This document shows, piece by piece, positions 8,055 to 16,309 of a stretch of 64,000 nt of DNA. How positions within the stretch are numbered: the stretch's first letter is position 1; each line of letters opens with the position of its first letter. A program made the position numbers and the translations under genes. Source of the DNA: an uncultured Pseudomonadota bacterium (GTDB taxonomy: Bacteria; Myxococcota_A; UBA796; SXON01); the NCBI GenBank assembly GCA_903844155.1, contig CAIMSU010000341.1, positions 62,001-126,000 on the forward strand, read 5' to 3'. The notes beneath the pieces were generated by a model. That model saw nothing but the letters and a program-made list of their open reading frames with translations, was not told the DNA's origin and did no database searches.

Positions 8055-10339
8055 CCCTTGCGGCGTCGTGGCGCGGCGGCGAGGTACTGGACCGGCCAGG
8101 GCGCCCCGAAGCCGCTCGCGGCGGCGGCGTGCAGGGTGAAGTACGGGTCAGCCAGGTGCCCGCGGGCGAGCGCGATGAGGTCCGCGCGGCCGGACGCCAG
8201 GATCGTGTTCGCCTGGTCCGCCGTCTGGATGTTGCCGACGGCCATGGTGCAGGCCCCCGCCTCGTTCCGGAGCTGGTCCGAGTAGGGCACCTGGAACATC
8301 CGCCCGTACACGGGGCGCTGTTGGGGGACGACGCCGCCAGCGGAGCAGTCGATGATGTCTGCGCCGGCCTCGATGAGGGACCGGGCGATGACGCCACGCT
8401 CCTCGTCCGTCATGGCGTCCGGGGTCCACTCCGTCGCGGAGATCCGCACGGAGAGCGGTCGTTCGGCGGGCCAGACCGTGCGCACGGCCCGGACCACCTC
8501 CACAGGTAGCCGCAGCCGCCCGGTCAGGTCGCCGCCGTAGCCGTCGTCCCGCCGGTTCGTCAGCGCGGAGAGAAACGTGCTGAGCAGGTAGCCGTGGGCG
8601 GCGTGCAGCTCCAGCAGGTCAAAGCCGATGTCCCGGGCGCGCGCGGCTGCGGCGACGAAATCGGCGATGACGTCCTCGATCTCGCCGATGGTCAGCGCCA
8701 TCGGCACCGGCGACTGCGCGTCGTACGCGTCTGCCATCGGCCCGCCGATCGGCCAGGCCCCTTCGCTGTCGGTCAACGCGGCACCCGCGCGAACCCAGGG
8801 AAGGTTGCACGAGGCTTTTCGCCCGGCGTGCGCGAGCTGCATCCCGATTGCCGGCCGGGTCGGGCCGTCGTCGCCCTGCGCCACCCCGTGCTCCCGCGCG
8901 AACCGCACGATCCGCGCCCAGGCGGCGGCCTGGTCGTCGTTCCAGAGCCCCGTGCACCCGGGGGTGATGCGCCCTTCCGGGCTCACGGCCGTGGCTTCAG
9001 TCATCACGAGCCCGGCCCCGCCAACGAGCCGACTCCCGAGGTGGACGAGGTGCCAGTCGCTCGGGACGCCGTCCACGGCGGAATACTGACACATCGGCGA
9101 TACAACGATGCGGTTTGGGAGTGTCAGCGCGCGGACCTTCAGCGGCGTGTGGATCGGGTCGCGCGTGGTGACTCCGTGGCGCGTGCACCACTCGTCGCGG
9201 ACGGCTGCGATCAGGGCGGGGTCGCGTTTCTCGAGCTCGTCCCAGGTGATGCGCTTCGATCGGGTCATCAGACCAAAGGCGAACTGCAGGATGCCCTGCC
9301 GCAGGTAGCGCCTGGAGTGCTCAAACCACTCCAGGCTCGTCTGCGCGCTCGTCTGGAGGCGCTCCACGTCCGCCCGCCGCCCGCTCTCCCAGGTCGCCAG
9401 CGCTTTGGCGACGTCCGGCTCGGCGGTGACGGCGTTGGCGAGGGCGATCACATCCTCCATCGCCAGCTTTGTCCCCGACCCGATGGAGAAGTGCGCGGTG
9501 TGCCCGGCGTCGCCGACGAGCGCGATGTTCTTGCACGTCCACTGCTCGCACCGGATGTTCGGGAAGGCGCGCCACAGGCTCCGGTTCGGCAGGAGCCTCG
9601 CGCCCGAGAGCCGCTGCGCGAAGACCCGCTCCAGGTAGGTCACCGACTCGGCCTCCGTCGCCGTGTCCAGGCCAGCTCGCCGCCAGACGTCGTCCGCGCA
9701 CTCGACGATGAACGTGCTTCGGGCGCCGTTGATGGGCTCGGCCCCCTCAGCGACGAACGGGTAGGCGTGCACCTGGAACAGGCCGTGCGGCGTGTCCTCG
9801 AAGTAGAAGGTGAACGCGGGGAGCCGGGCGTCGGTGCCGAGCCAGGTGAACCGGCATCGGCGGGGATCGAGCGTTGGCCGGAAGACGTCGGCGTAGCGGG
9901 CCCGGATGCGGCTGTTGACACCGTCTGCGGCGAGGACGAGGTCGGCGTTTGCGCTCAGCGCGTCCAGGCCAGCGTCATCGATGTCGGCGCCGTGCGCGAT
10001 GACACATCCAAGCTGTGTCGCCCGGCGCTCCAGGATCTCCAGCAGGTGAACGCGCGCGAGACCGCAGAACCCGTGGCCGGTCGACCGAACGCGCTCGTCC
10101 CGCAGGAAGATGTCGATGTCGTCCCACCAGGCGAACCGGGCACGGATCTCGGCGGCAGAGACGGGATCGGCCTCGTCAAAATGCCCGAGGGTCTGGGCCG
10201 AGAAGACAACGCCCCAGCCGAAGGTCTCGCCGACGGCGTTGCGCTCATGGATCCGGACCTGGTGCCCCGGGTCACGGAGCTTGAGCAGGATCCCGAAATA
10301 GAGCCCGGCCGGGCCTCCGCCGACGATTTCGATGCGCAT
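8051..10339 (-). CDS. Fused FAD monooxygenase / old-yellow-enzyme oxidoreductase (salicylyl- or anthraniloyl-CoA 5-hydroxylase type)
   Basis: 762 residues. The N-terminal ~390 residues form a PHBH-type FAD monooxygenase, with GGGPAGLYFG (7-16) for the ADP moiety and VGDAGHTAHFSIGSGTKLAM as the second FAD motif. From ~395 the protein becomes an FMN old-yellow-enzyme-family domain (LPNRIVVSPMCQYSA, ELHAAHGYLLSTFLSALTNR). This fusion is the architecture of 2-aminobenzoyl-CoA monooxygenase/reductase and bifunctional salicylyl-CoA 5-hydroxylase, which dearomatise aromatic CoA thioesters. The crotonase just upstream (31 bp gap) fits a CoA-thioester degradation step. No ligase or other pathway genes are nearby, so the substrate is inferred. 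It is followed by priA with a GTGA overlap. Confidence 0.88.
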   Translation of the reverse strand: MRIEIVGGGPAGLYFGILLKLRDPGHQVRIHERNAVGETFGWGVVFSAQTLGHFDEADPVSAAEIRARFAWWDDIDIFLRDERVRSTGHGFCGLARVHLLEILERRATQLGCVIAHGADIDDAGLDALSANADLVLAADGVNSRIRARYADVFRPTLDPRRCRFTWLGTDARLPAFTFYFEDTPHGLFQVHAYPFVAEGAEPINGARSTFIVECADDVWRRAGLDTATEAESVTYLERVFAQRLSGARLLPNRSLWRAFPNIRCEQWTCKNIALVGDAGHTAHFSIGSGTKLAMEDVIALANAVTAEPDVAKALATWESGRRADVERLQTSAQTSLEWFEHSRRYLRQGILQFAFGLMTRSKRITWDELEKRDPALIAAVRDEWCTRHGVTTRDPIHTPLKVRALTLPNRIVVSPMCQYSAVDGVPSDWHLVHLGSRLVGGAGLVMTEATAVSPEGRITPGCTGLWNDDQAAAWARIVRFAREHGVAQGDDGPTRPAIGMQLAHAGRKASCNLPWVRAGAALTDSEGAWPIGGPMADAYDAQSPVPMALTIGEIEDVIADFVAAAARARDIGFDLLELHAAHGYLLSTFLSALTNRRDDGYGGDLTGRLRLPVEVVRAVRTVWPAERPLSVRISATEWTPDAMTDEERGVIARSLIEAGADIIDCSAGGVVPQQRPVYGRMFQVPYSDQLRNEAGACTMAVGNIQTADQANTILASGRADLIALARGHLADPYFTLHAAAASGFGAPWPVQYLAAAPRRRKG

Positions 10340-10370
10340 GGCGGGCGGGTATCAAGAAACGACCAGCCGG

Positions 10371-11114
10371 CTACCGGGCGCCCCGCACGAACCGTTGCGC
10401 GCCGCCGACGGCTTCGCCGAGGCACGCGACGCCGTTCCGATACTCGCCGTCGAGGGCCGCGGTGAGGTCCAGCGCCTGCGATCGGATCGCGCTCCGGCGG
10501 TCCGCGCGCAGGCAGGCTTGCGGAAACATGGCCAATTGCCGGGCGATCTCGGTCGCCGTCGCCCGGGTTTGTCCGGCGGGGACGACGCGGTTCAGCAGGC
10601 CCATCGCCAGCGCCTCCGCCGACTGCACGCCGCGACCCGTCAGGATCAGGTCCATCGCGCGCGCGAGCCCGATGAGCTGCGGGAGGCGGACGGTCCCTCC
10701 GTCGATCAGCGGAACGCCGTAGCGACGGCAGTACACGCCAAGGACGGCGTCCTCCGCGCCAACGCGCAGGTCCGCCCAGACGGCGAGTTCAAGCCCGCCC
10801 GCGACCGCATGACCCTCGATCGCGGCAATGACGGGCTTGTCGAGGCAGAGGCGCGTAGGTCCGAGGGGGCCGGGGTTCTGGCCGTCGACGGGCAGGACGT
10901 CGTTGGGCTCACCGGCGGCGATGGCGACGAGGTCGGCGCCAGCACAGAAGTCCGGACCCTCGCCCCACAACACCGCCACCGCGGCTTCGGCATCCTCGTC
11001 AAACGCCAGGAAGGCTTCGTGGAGCTGCCGAGCCGTCACCCGGTCGATGGCGTTGCGTCGCTCCGGCCGGTCGAGGATGACCGTCCAGACGGCGCCGTCC
11101 TTCTCGACCCGCAT
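10371..11114 (-). CDS. Enoyl-CoA hydratase/isomerase (crotonase) family protein
   Basis: 247 residues, a normal length for the family. The two oxyanion-hole segments are present (DFCAGADL and GHAVAGGLELAVWADLRV), as is the downstream helix motif PLIDGGTVRLPQLIG. In that motif the acid at the usual second catalytic position is Asp, so hydratase and isomerase activities cannot be distinguished. The ATG at 11114 directly abuts the TAG stop of the upstream gene (TAGATG). The gene downstream is the aromatic-CoA monooxygenase/oxidoreductase fusion, so a joint role in aromatic acid or fatty acid CoA-ester catabolism is likely but not shown. Confidence 0.92.
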   Translation of the reverse strand: MRVEKDGAVWTVILDRPERRNAIDRVTARQLHEAFLAFDEDAEAAVAVLWGEGPDFCAGADLVAIAAGEPNDVLPVDGQNPGPLGPTRLCLDKPVIAAIEGHAVAGGLELAVWADLRVGAEDAVLGVYCRRYGVPLIDGGTVRLPQLIGLARAMDLILTGRGVQSAEALAMGLLNRVVPAGQTRATATEIARQLAMFPQACLRADRRSAIRSQALDLTAALDGEYRNGVACLGEAVGGAQRFVRGAR

Positions 11115-13001
11115 CTACGCGGGCCAGAACGCAAAGGCGGCCGCGACCCCGAGCATCGCGACGATCCCGGCCACGATCCAGCCGAGTCCCAGCTTCTTGC
11201 CCTGGTCGTCGAGCCGCAGGGGTCGGCTCGGCCCGGCCGGCAGGTGGCTGGCGAGCTCCTCGGCGTCCCGGCCCGACTCCGTCCACTTGCCCGGGCCTTT
11301 TTCGTGTGCGCGGTCGCTGCTGCCGGTCACCCCGACGGCGCTCGTCCAGCCGCCGTCCTCATCGGGGAGGAGCGAGGGGCGCGCGAACACGTTGCCGGGC
11401 TCCTCGATGCCGTCCGGGCGCGGGGTCAGCACCGCGCCGCGTAGCTCGCGCGGCTCCGTGTGTTCCTCTGGCGGCGAGCGGGCTGGGGCCGTGGCCGGAG
11501 CGGCCCGCAGGGCATCCGGGTCGACCATCACGACGCCGGACACGTCGAACACCGCGCTCCCGGAGGCCTCCATGCCGTCGACGAGCGGCAGCCGCACCTC
11601 GGTGCCGTCCTCGGGGGCCGACCAGGGGTTGTCGCGCGGGGTGGGCTCCGTTGGCAGGCGGGTCGGCGCCGCCACCCGGATGACGGGGACGAGGAGGATG
11701 GGGGCTACCGCGTCGACGACGCTGGCGACGGGCTCAGGGACGACCGTGTCGACGGCGACGGGCTCGGGGACGACCGTATCGACGGCGACGGGCTCCGGGA
11801 CGACCGTATCGACGGCGACGGGCTCCGGGACGACCGCATCGACGGCGACGGGCTCCGGGACGACGGTGTCGACCACGACGGGCTCTGGGACGACCGTGTC
11901 GACCGCGATGGCGACCGGCTCCGGGACGACGCTGTCGACCGCGATGGCGACCGGCTCCGGGACGACGCTGTTGACCGCGATGGCGACCGGCTCCGGGACG
12001 ACCGTCTCGACCGTCAAGGCGGCCACCTCCGGCGCTGCCTTTTGGACGGCCGCGGCAGGCTCCGGAGTGACGGCGGGCGGCATCGGGCTGGCCGGCCGAC
12101 TGACCGGAGCGAGGCTGATCTGCAGCGTGGGCGTGCCAACCCGCCGCGCGCGCCCCCGCGCCCTCTCCGCAGCGACGCGCGCGCTCATCTCCGCCGCGAG
12201 CCGTGCCCCCTCCTCGGCCCGCACGCGTGCGAGCTCCCGCTCGACCCACCGTCGCGGCGCGTCCTCCGCCGTCACCGCCGGCAACGCCGCGATCATCGGC
12301 CCGGGAGTGTGGACGGGGTGCGCCGCTGGCCGCGTTGCCCCCTCCGCCGGCAACCGCCCGCGGACGCTCTCCAACCAACGCCCCAGCGCCTCGGCCACCC
12401 CTGCCCGCCCGATGACCGCAAGCAACGCCTGACGCGCCGCCGAGGCCTCCCCGAACGCCACCCGGCCCGCGTAGACGGGCAGCCCATCGCCGCCCCAGGC
12501 AACGCCCACGCCCCGGAGCCAGTAGCGCATGCGGGGCTCGTCGGTGAGGAGCGTGGCGAGCGCGTAGCCGACTGCCTGCACGTCCACCTCCTGCGGCCGC
12601 CCGACGGGCCCGCGCGCGGTCATGCTCGGCCGAACCACGAACACACCGTCGGCGTCAAACCCCCAGCCGTCGACCTCGATGGCACCGTGCGCGCCGCCGG
12701 CGTCGTGCACGCGCGCGAGGTCCGTCAGCACGCGCTCCCCAAGGCCGAGCACCACGTCCCGCGACGGCGTGAGCGAAGCCAGCGTTCGGACCAGCGGCGG
12801 CCCGAGCCACAGCTCCCGCCCCTCCGCACGATACTCGGCGAACACCCCGCCGATCGGCGGCAGGGGCAGCGCGCCCTTCCCGAGGTATTCCAGGCGTTCG
12901 ACCCGCTTGCCGTCGCCGTTCCCGACCAGGGTGCGCCGCACGTCCGGGCGACCACTCGGGAACGCGAGAGGCGGCGAATCGGCGGGTGACGGGACGGTCA
13001 T
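11115..13001 (-). CDS. Tail-anchored pseudokinase-like protein with VVPEPV repeats
   Basis: 628 residues from the ATG at 13001. An in-frame start 75 bp further upstream would overlap the divergent gene's 5' end. The N-terminal ~230 residues look like a degenerate Hanks kinase: a catalytic-loop-like HDAGGAHGAIEVDGWGFDADG is cut down to HG-I with no HRD Asp, and no DFG or lysine motif is recognisable. A coiled, Arg/Glu/Ala-rich stretch (~255-300) precedes nine tandem VVPEPV units. The C-terminus ends in a hydrophobic helix (GLGWIVAGIVAMLGVAAAFA) with only four residues after it, so it should be tail-anchored in the inner membrane with the bulk in the cytoplasm. It is probably a scaffold or regulator rather than an enzyme. 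Confidence 0.65.
   Translation of the reverse strand: MTVPSPADSPPLAFPSGRPDVRRTLVGNGDGKRVERLEYLGKGALPLPPIGGVFAEYRAEGRELWLGPPLVRTLASLTPSRDVVLGLGERVLTDLARVHDAGGAHGAIEVDGWGFDADGVFVVRPSMTARGPVGRPQEVDVQAVGYALATLLTDEPRMRYWLRGVGVAWGGDGLPVYAGRVAFGEASAARQALLAVIGRAGVAEALGRWLESVRGRLPAEGATRPAAHPVHTPGPMIAALPAVTAEDAPRRWVERELARVRAEEGARLAAEMSARVAAERARGRARRVGTPTLQISLAPVSRPASPMPPAVTPEPAAAVQKAAPEVAALTVETVVPEPVAIAVNSVVPEPVAIAVDSVVPEPVAIAVDTVVPEPVVVDTVVPEPVAVDAVVPEPVAVDTVVPEPVAVDTVVPEPVAVDTVVPEPVASVVDAVAPILLVPVIRVAAPTRLPTEPTPRDNPWSAPEDGTEVRLPLVDGMEASGSAVFDVSGVVMVDPDALRAAPATAPARSPPEEHTEPRELRGAVLTPRPDGIEEPGNVFARPSLLPDEDGGWTSAVGVTGSSDRAHEKGPGKWTESGRDAEELASHLPAGPSRPLRLDDQGKKLGLGWIVAGIVAMLGVAAAFAFWPA
11727..12016. repeat. 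Tandem coding minisatellite, 30- and 36-bp units
   Basis: Nine consecutive units encode VVPEPVAVDT or VVPEPVAIAVDS. Five or six are 30-bp units, some differing by only one or two bases, and three are 36-bp units. The period is a multiple of 3, so copy-number changes keep frame. The near identity indicates recent expansion or ongoing homogenisation; the number of units is likely to differ between strains. Confidence 0.85.
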
Positions 13002-13067
13002 CCGGGATCGGTATCCTCGCTTTCCAAACGAGGCCGGACGGGGCATGATGCGGACTTCGGAGTCCCC

Positions 13068-15683
13068 ATGGCCCATCCCCGCGTCCCCACCCTACGCTGG
13101 GCGTCCTGCACGCTCGCGGCGCCCGTCCTCCTCCTGGCCCTTCACGGCTGCGGCAAGGACAAGTCCGACAGCCCCGCGGCCGTGCCCTGCGACCCCGTCG
13201 CCGAGAACGCGAACCAGCCGGACGTCGTCCCCGGCGCGCCCCAGGCTGGCGTGGCGGAGGCCTACCTGGAACTGCCGGTTGGAACGCCGCTGTCCGGCTA
13301 CACTGGGCGCTGTGGCTGTTTTGGGGGCGATGGGTCGGTCGACCATCGCGACAGCAACTATGCGAGCGAGTTCAAGCCCTCCGCCGGCGTCCAGTCGCCG
13401 ATCCCGCTCAAGGTCTTCTGGCTCTACAACGGCGACCAGGATCTGGTGATCGTCAAGATCGACCTCATCTACTCGTACGATGGGCTTGTGCAGGAGGTCG
13501 AGAAGCGGCTCTCCGCCGTGGCGGGCCGGGACCTCACCGGCAAGGTGGTCGTCTCCACCAACCACTCGCACAACTCCTACGGGGATTTTTCGGACCAGAT
13601 CACCTATTATCTCGGGAGCGACCGATACAATCAGGAGATCTTCGAGCGCATCGCCACGCAGGTGCAGACGGTGGGAACCGAAGCGTTCGACGCGCTGCAG
13701 CCGGCCAAGATCGGCGTCGGATTCGCGAAGGACTGGGACCCGAACGACATGGTCTACCACGATCGTCGCGGCGAAAACGACACGCTGCAGTTCTTCCCGG
13801 ACATCCCGGCGGGGCCCTACAAGGACCCCAACCTCACGCTCATGCGCATCGACGACATGAACGATCAGCCGCTCGCCGTCCTGTTCAACTTTGGCATCCA
13901 CGGCACCCAGCTGGGTGGCGAGAACGCGATGGTGTCCAACGACGCGCCGGGCCAGATCGAGCGGGCGTTCGAGGAGAAATTCGACCACCCGGTCGTGGTG
14001 ACGCTGCTGCAGGGCGGGGCGGGCGACGCGAGCCCGTCCAGCACGGACGACGGCTTCGCCGCGCTGGAGACGACGGGAGAATATGCGAAGGACGCCATCT
14101 TCGACCTGTGGAATTCGACGCCCACCTCCAACGCTCCGATGCGGTTGGAGACGGTCTCGCGCGCGGTTCCAGAGACCCACGACGCCATCCACGTGACCCG
14201 CGCCGGCACCACGGACATGCACTACGTGCCGTACACAGAGGGCCTCGTCCCGGACAACGTCGTCTACGACTCCAGCGGCAAGATCATTCCGCTCATCGAC
14301 GAGTTCAACGCGCCGAACGGTGCCGCGTTCTGTGGCGAGAACCCGCCGTTCCTGCCCAACTACGCGCCTTCGACGGCGTTTCCCTACGTGGATTGCGTGA
14401 GCGTGGACATGATGGTGGGCCTGATCAAGGGCTGGTTCACGCTCTCGGACGAGGAAGCGGCGCTGCCCATCACCGAGTCCACGACCGCGCACGTCACCGC
14501 CGCGCGCATGGGCCCCATCGCGATGCACACCTCGGACGGCCAGACGATCTCCGACGACTTCTTCATCGGCTTCTTCCCGGGCGAGCCGACCGCCTACTAC
14601 ACCGAGCAATTCCGCAGGCGCGCAGCGGCAGAGCTCGGCTACCAGCACAGCATGGCGGTGGGCTATTCGCAGGACCACGAGGGCTACCTGCTCATCCCCG
14701 AGGACTGGCTGCTCGGTGGGTATGAGGCCGACATCAACGTGTGGGGACCGTTGCAGGGTGAGCACATCATGGAGGGGTTGCTCAACGTCGCGTCCGAGGA
14801 GTTGTCGACGGACAAGGTCGAAAAACACAACACCTGCAACCAGTACCCGGACAACAGCTACGGCACGCCGACGCCGCTGCCGACCCTCGCGCCGGACGCT
14901 TCGCCCGAGGCCGGCACGATCTACACGACCCCGCCGGACGGCCTGTATTCGCCCCTTTACACGCAGGAAGAACGCGATGCCGGCATGCTACCGACGCTGA
15001 CGGTCGAGGGCGACACGGTCCCGCGCGTGACCGGCATCGCGCAGATGGCCTGGATCGGCGGCGATCCGGGCGTGGACTACCCGATCGTGACGCTGGAGAA
15101 GCAGGACGAAGCTGGCAACTGGGCCGAGGTGCTGACACACGCCGGTCGCCCGATCTCGCTTGGGCCGGACATCCTGCTCACCACCACGCCCAACCCGATA
15201 GCGCCCGCGGCGGATTACAACGAGTATCACTGGTATGCTGCGTGGCAGGCTGTCAATCACGAGCTTGACCGCACTGGCGTGGACGAGGGGACGTATCGCC
15301 TGCACGTCGTCGGGGAGACGTACACCGGCTCGGAGACGACGTGGCCGTGGACCACCAGCGACTACGAGGTCTACAGCCCGACGTTCGTCGTCACCCCCGC
15401 GACCATCACCGTCGGCCGCGCCGGAACCAACGACGTCACGGCGTACTTCCAGGCGCCTGACCGGGGCTATCGCCTGATCGCGCTGGACGGCGGCTACCAC
15501 GGTGCCAACCCGATCCCGGACGACACGGCGACCGTCACGTGTGTCGCGGATGACGGCACCAGCACGTCCGCCTCCTACACCGGCACGCACTCCGGTGGGA
15601 TGACGACGTTTGCAGGCGCAGACCCCGGGAATTGCGCGCAGCTCGTCGTCACGGACGCCTACGGGAACGAGGGGTCGATCTGA
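13068..15683 (+). CDS. Lipoprotein related to neutral/alkaline ceramidases
   Basis: 871 residues with a signal peptide ending at LHGC (Cys28). Family-type motifs: STNHSHN at 164-170, in the place of the zinc-binding HTHSGP loop; NFGIHGTQLGGENAMVSNDA with His278, the position of the second zinc histidine; and GGAGDASPSS around Ser322, in the place of the ceramidase nucleophile segment. The overall order and spacing match the N-terminal domain of neutral ceramidases, amidases that cleave N-acyl-sphingosines. The C-terminal ~270 residues look like beta-sandwich domains. The substrate is unproven and could be another N-acyl or ester lipid. Predicted location is lipid-anchored in the periplasm or on the outer membrane. 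Its stop overlaps the start of the downstream deoxynucleoside kinase. Confidence 0.72.
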   Translation: MAHPRVPTLRWASCTLAAPVLLLALHGCGKDKSDSPAAVPCDPVAENANQPDVVPGAPQAGVAEAYLELPVGTPLSGYTGRCGCFGGDGSVDHRDSNYASEFKPSAGVQSPIPLKVFWLYNGDQDLVIVKIDLIYSYDGLVQEVEKRLSAVAGRDLTGKVVVSTNHSHNSYGDFSDQITYYLGSDRYNQEIFERIATQVQTVGTEAFDALQPAKIGVGFAKDWDPNDMVYHDRRGENDTLQFFPDIPAGPYKDPNLTLMRIDDMNDQPLAVLFNFGIHGTQLGGENAMVSNDAPGQIERAFEEKFDHPVVVTLLQGGAGDASPSSTDDGFAALETTGEYAKDAIFDLWNSTPTSNAPMRLETVSRAVPETHDAIHVTRAGTTDMHYVPYTEGLVPDNVVYDSSGKIIPLIDEFNAPNGAAFCGENPPFLPNYAPSTAFPYVDCVSVDMMVGLIKGWFTLSDEEAALPITESTTAHVTAARMGPIAMHTSDGQTISDDFFIGFFPGEPTAYYTEQFRRRAAAELGYQHSMAVGYSQDHEGYLLIPEDWLLGGYEADINVWGPLQGEHIMEGLLNVASEELSTDKVEKHNTCNQYPDNSYGTPTPLPTLAPDASPEAGTIYTTPPDGLYSPLYTQEERDAGMLPTLTVEGDTVPRVTGIAQMAWIGGDPGVDYPIVTLEKQDEAGNWAEVLTHAGRPISLGPDILLTTTPNPIAPAADYNEYHWYAAWQAVNHELDRTGVDEGTYRLHVVGETYTGSETTWPWTTSDYEVYSPTFVVTPATITVGRAGTNDVTAYFQAPDRGYRLIALDGGYHGANPIPDDTATVTCVADDGTSTSASYTGTHSGGMTTFAGADPGNCAQLVVTDAYGNEGSI

Positions 15684-16303
15684 AGCGGTTCATCGCCGTT
15701 GCGGGGAACATGGGCGTGGGGAAGACCTCGCTCGTGCAGTTCCTGTCCCAGGAATACGGCTTTGAGCCGATCTACGAGCCTTTTGCCGACAACCCGTACC
15801 TGACCGACTTCTATGAGGACATGCCCCGGTGGGCGTTCGGCTCGCAGGTCTGGTTCCTCTCGCACAAGTTTCGGCTGCACCTGGAGCTGGACAGCCGGCG
15901 GGCGGACCCGGCGCGGGCCCGGTTCGTCCAGGACCGCACGATCTACGAAGACGCCGAGATCTTCGCGGCAAACCTCGCGCGCACGGGTGCCATCACCGCG
16001 CGCGACTACCAGACGTATCAGGACCTGTATCGGGGGATGCGTCAGGCGCTGCAGCCGCCCGACCTGATGATCTACCTGAAGTGCTCGGTGCGTGCGATCC
16101 GACGCCGGATCCAGAAGCGCGCGCGCCCCAGCGAGCAGGCGATCCCGACGCCGTATTTGAAGGGTCTGAACGGGCTCTATGACCAGTGGATGGACGGGTA
16201 CGCCCAGTCGCCGCTGTTCGTCTGGGACTCCGAGCGTCCGGACTACCTCTCCGATCTCGTCGAGCGCATCGAGTTCCGCAAGGCCCTGGAGCGCGTCCTT
16301 TAG
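15680..16303 (+). CDS. Deoxynucleoside kinase (dGK/dAK family), non-ATG start
   Basis: ~207 residues. P-loop AGNMGVGKTSL lies near the N-terminus. The substrate motif DRTIYEDAEIF corresponds to the DRS/ERS loop of the family, and the Arg-rich LID segment is IRRRIQKRARPSEQ. These are hallmarks of bacterial deoxyadenosine/deoxyguanosine kinases, which salvage deoxynucleosides to monophosphates in the cytoplasm. No ATG or GTG is available: the first Met is inside the P-loop. The best start is CTG at 15680, which overlaps the TGA of the lipoprotein gene (CTGA) and has GAGGGG at 15668-15673 as ribosome site. TTG at 15632 is the alternative and would add 16 residues. Confidence 0.88.
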   Translation: MKRFIAVAGNMGVGKTSLVQFLSQEYGFEPIYEPFADNPYLTDFYEDMPRWAFGSQVWFLSHKFRLHLELDSRRADPARARFVQDRTIYEDAEIFAANLARTGAITARDYQTYQDLYRGMRQALQPPDLMIYLKCSVRAIRRRIQKRARPSEQAIPTPYLKGLNGLYDQWMDGYAQSPLFVWDSERPDYLSDLVERIEFRKALERVL

Positions 16304-16309
16304 CGGGGT

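Noticed and set aside
13092-14828. Open frame of 578 codons on the minus strand
   Set aside because: It is antisense to the ceramidase-like lipoprotein, which has a signal peptide and conserved motifs; the reverse protein is Arg/Val/His-rich low complexity.
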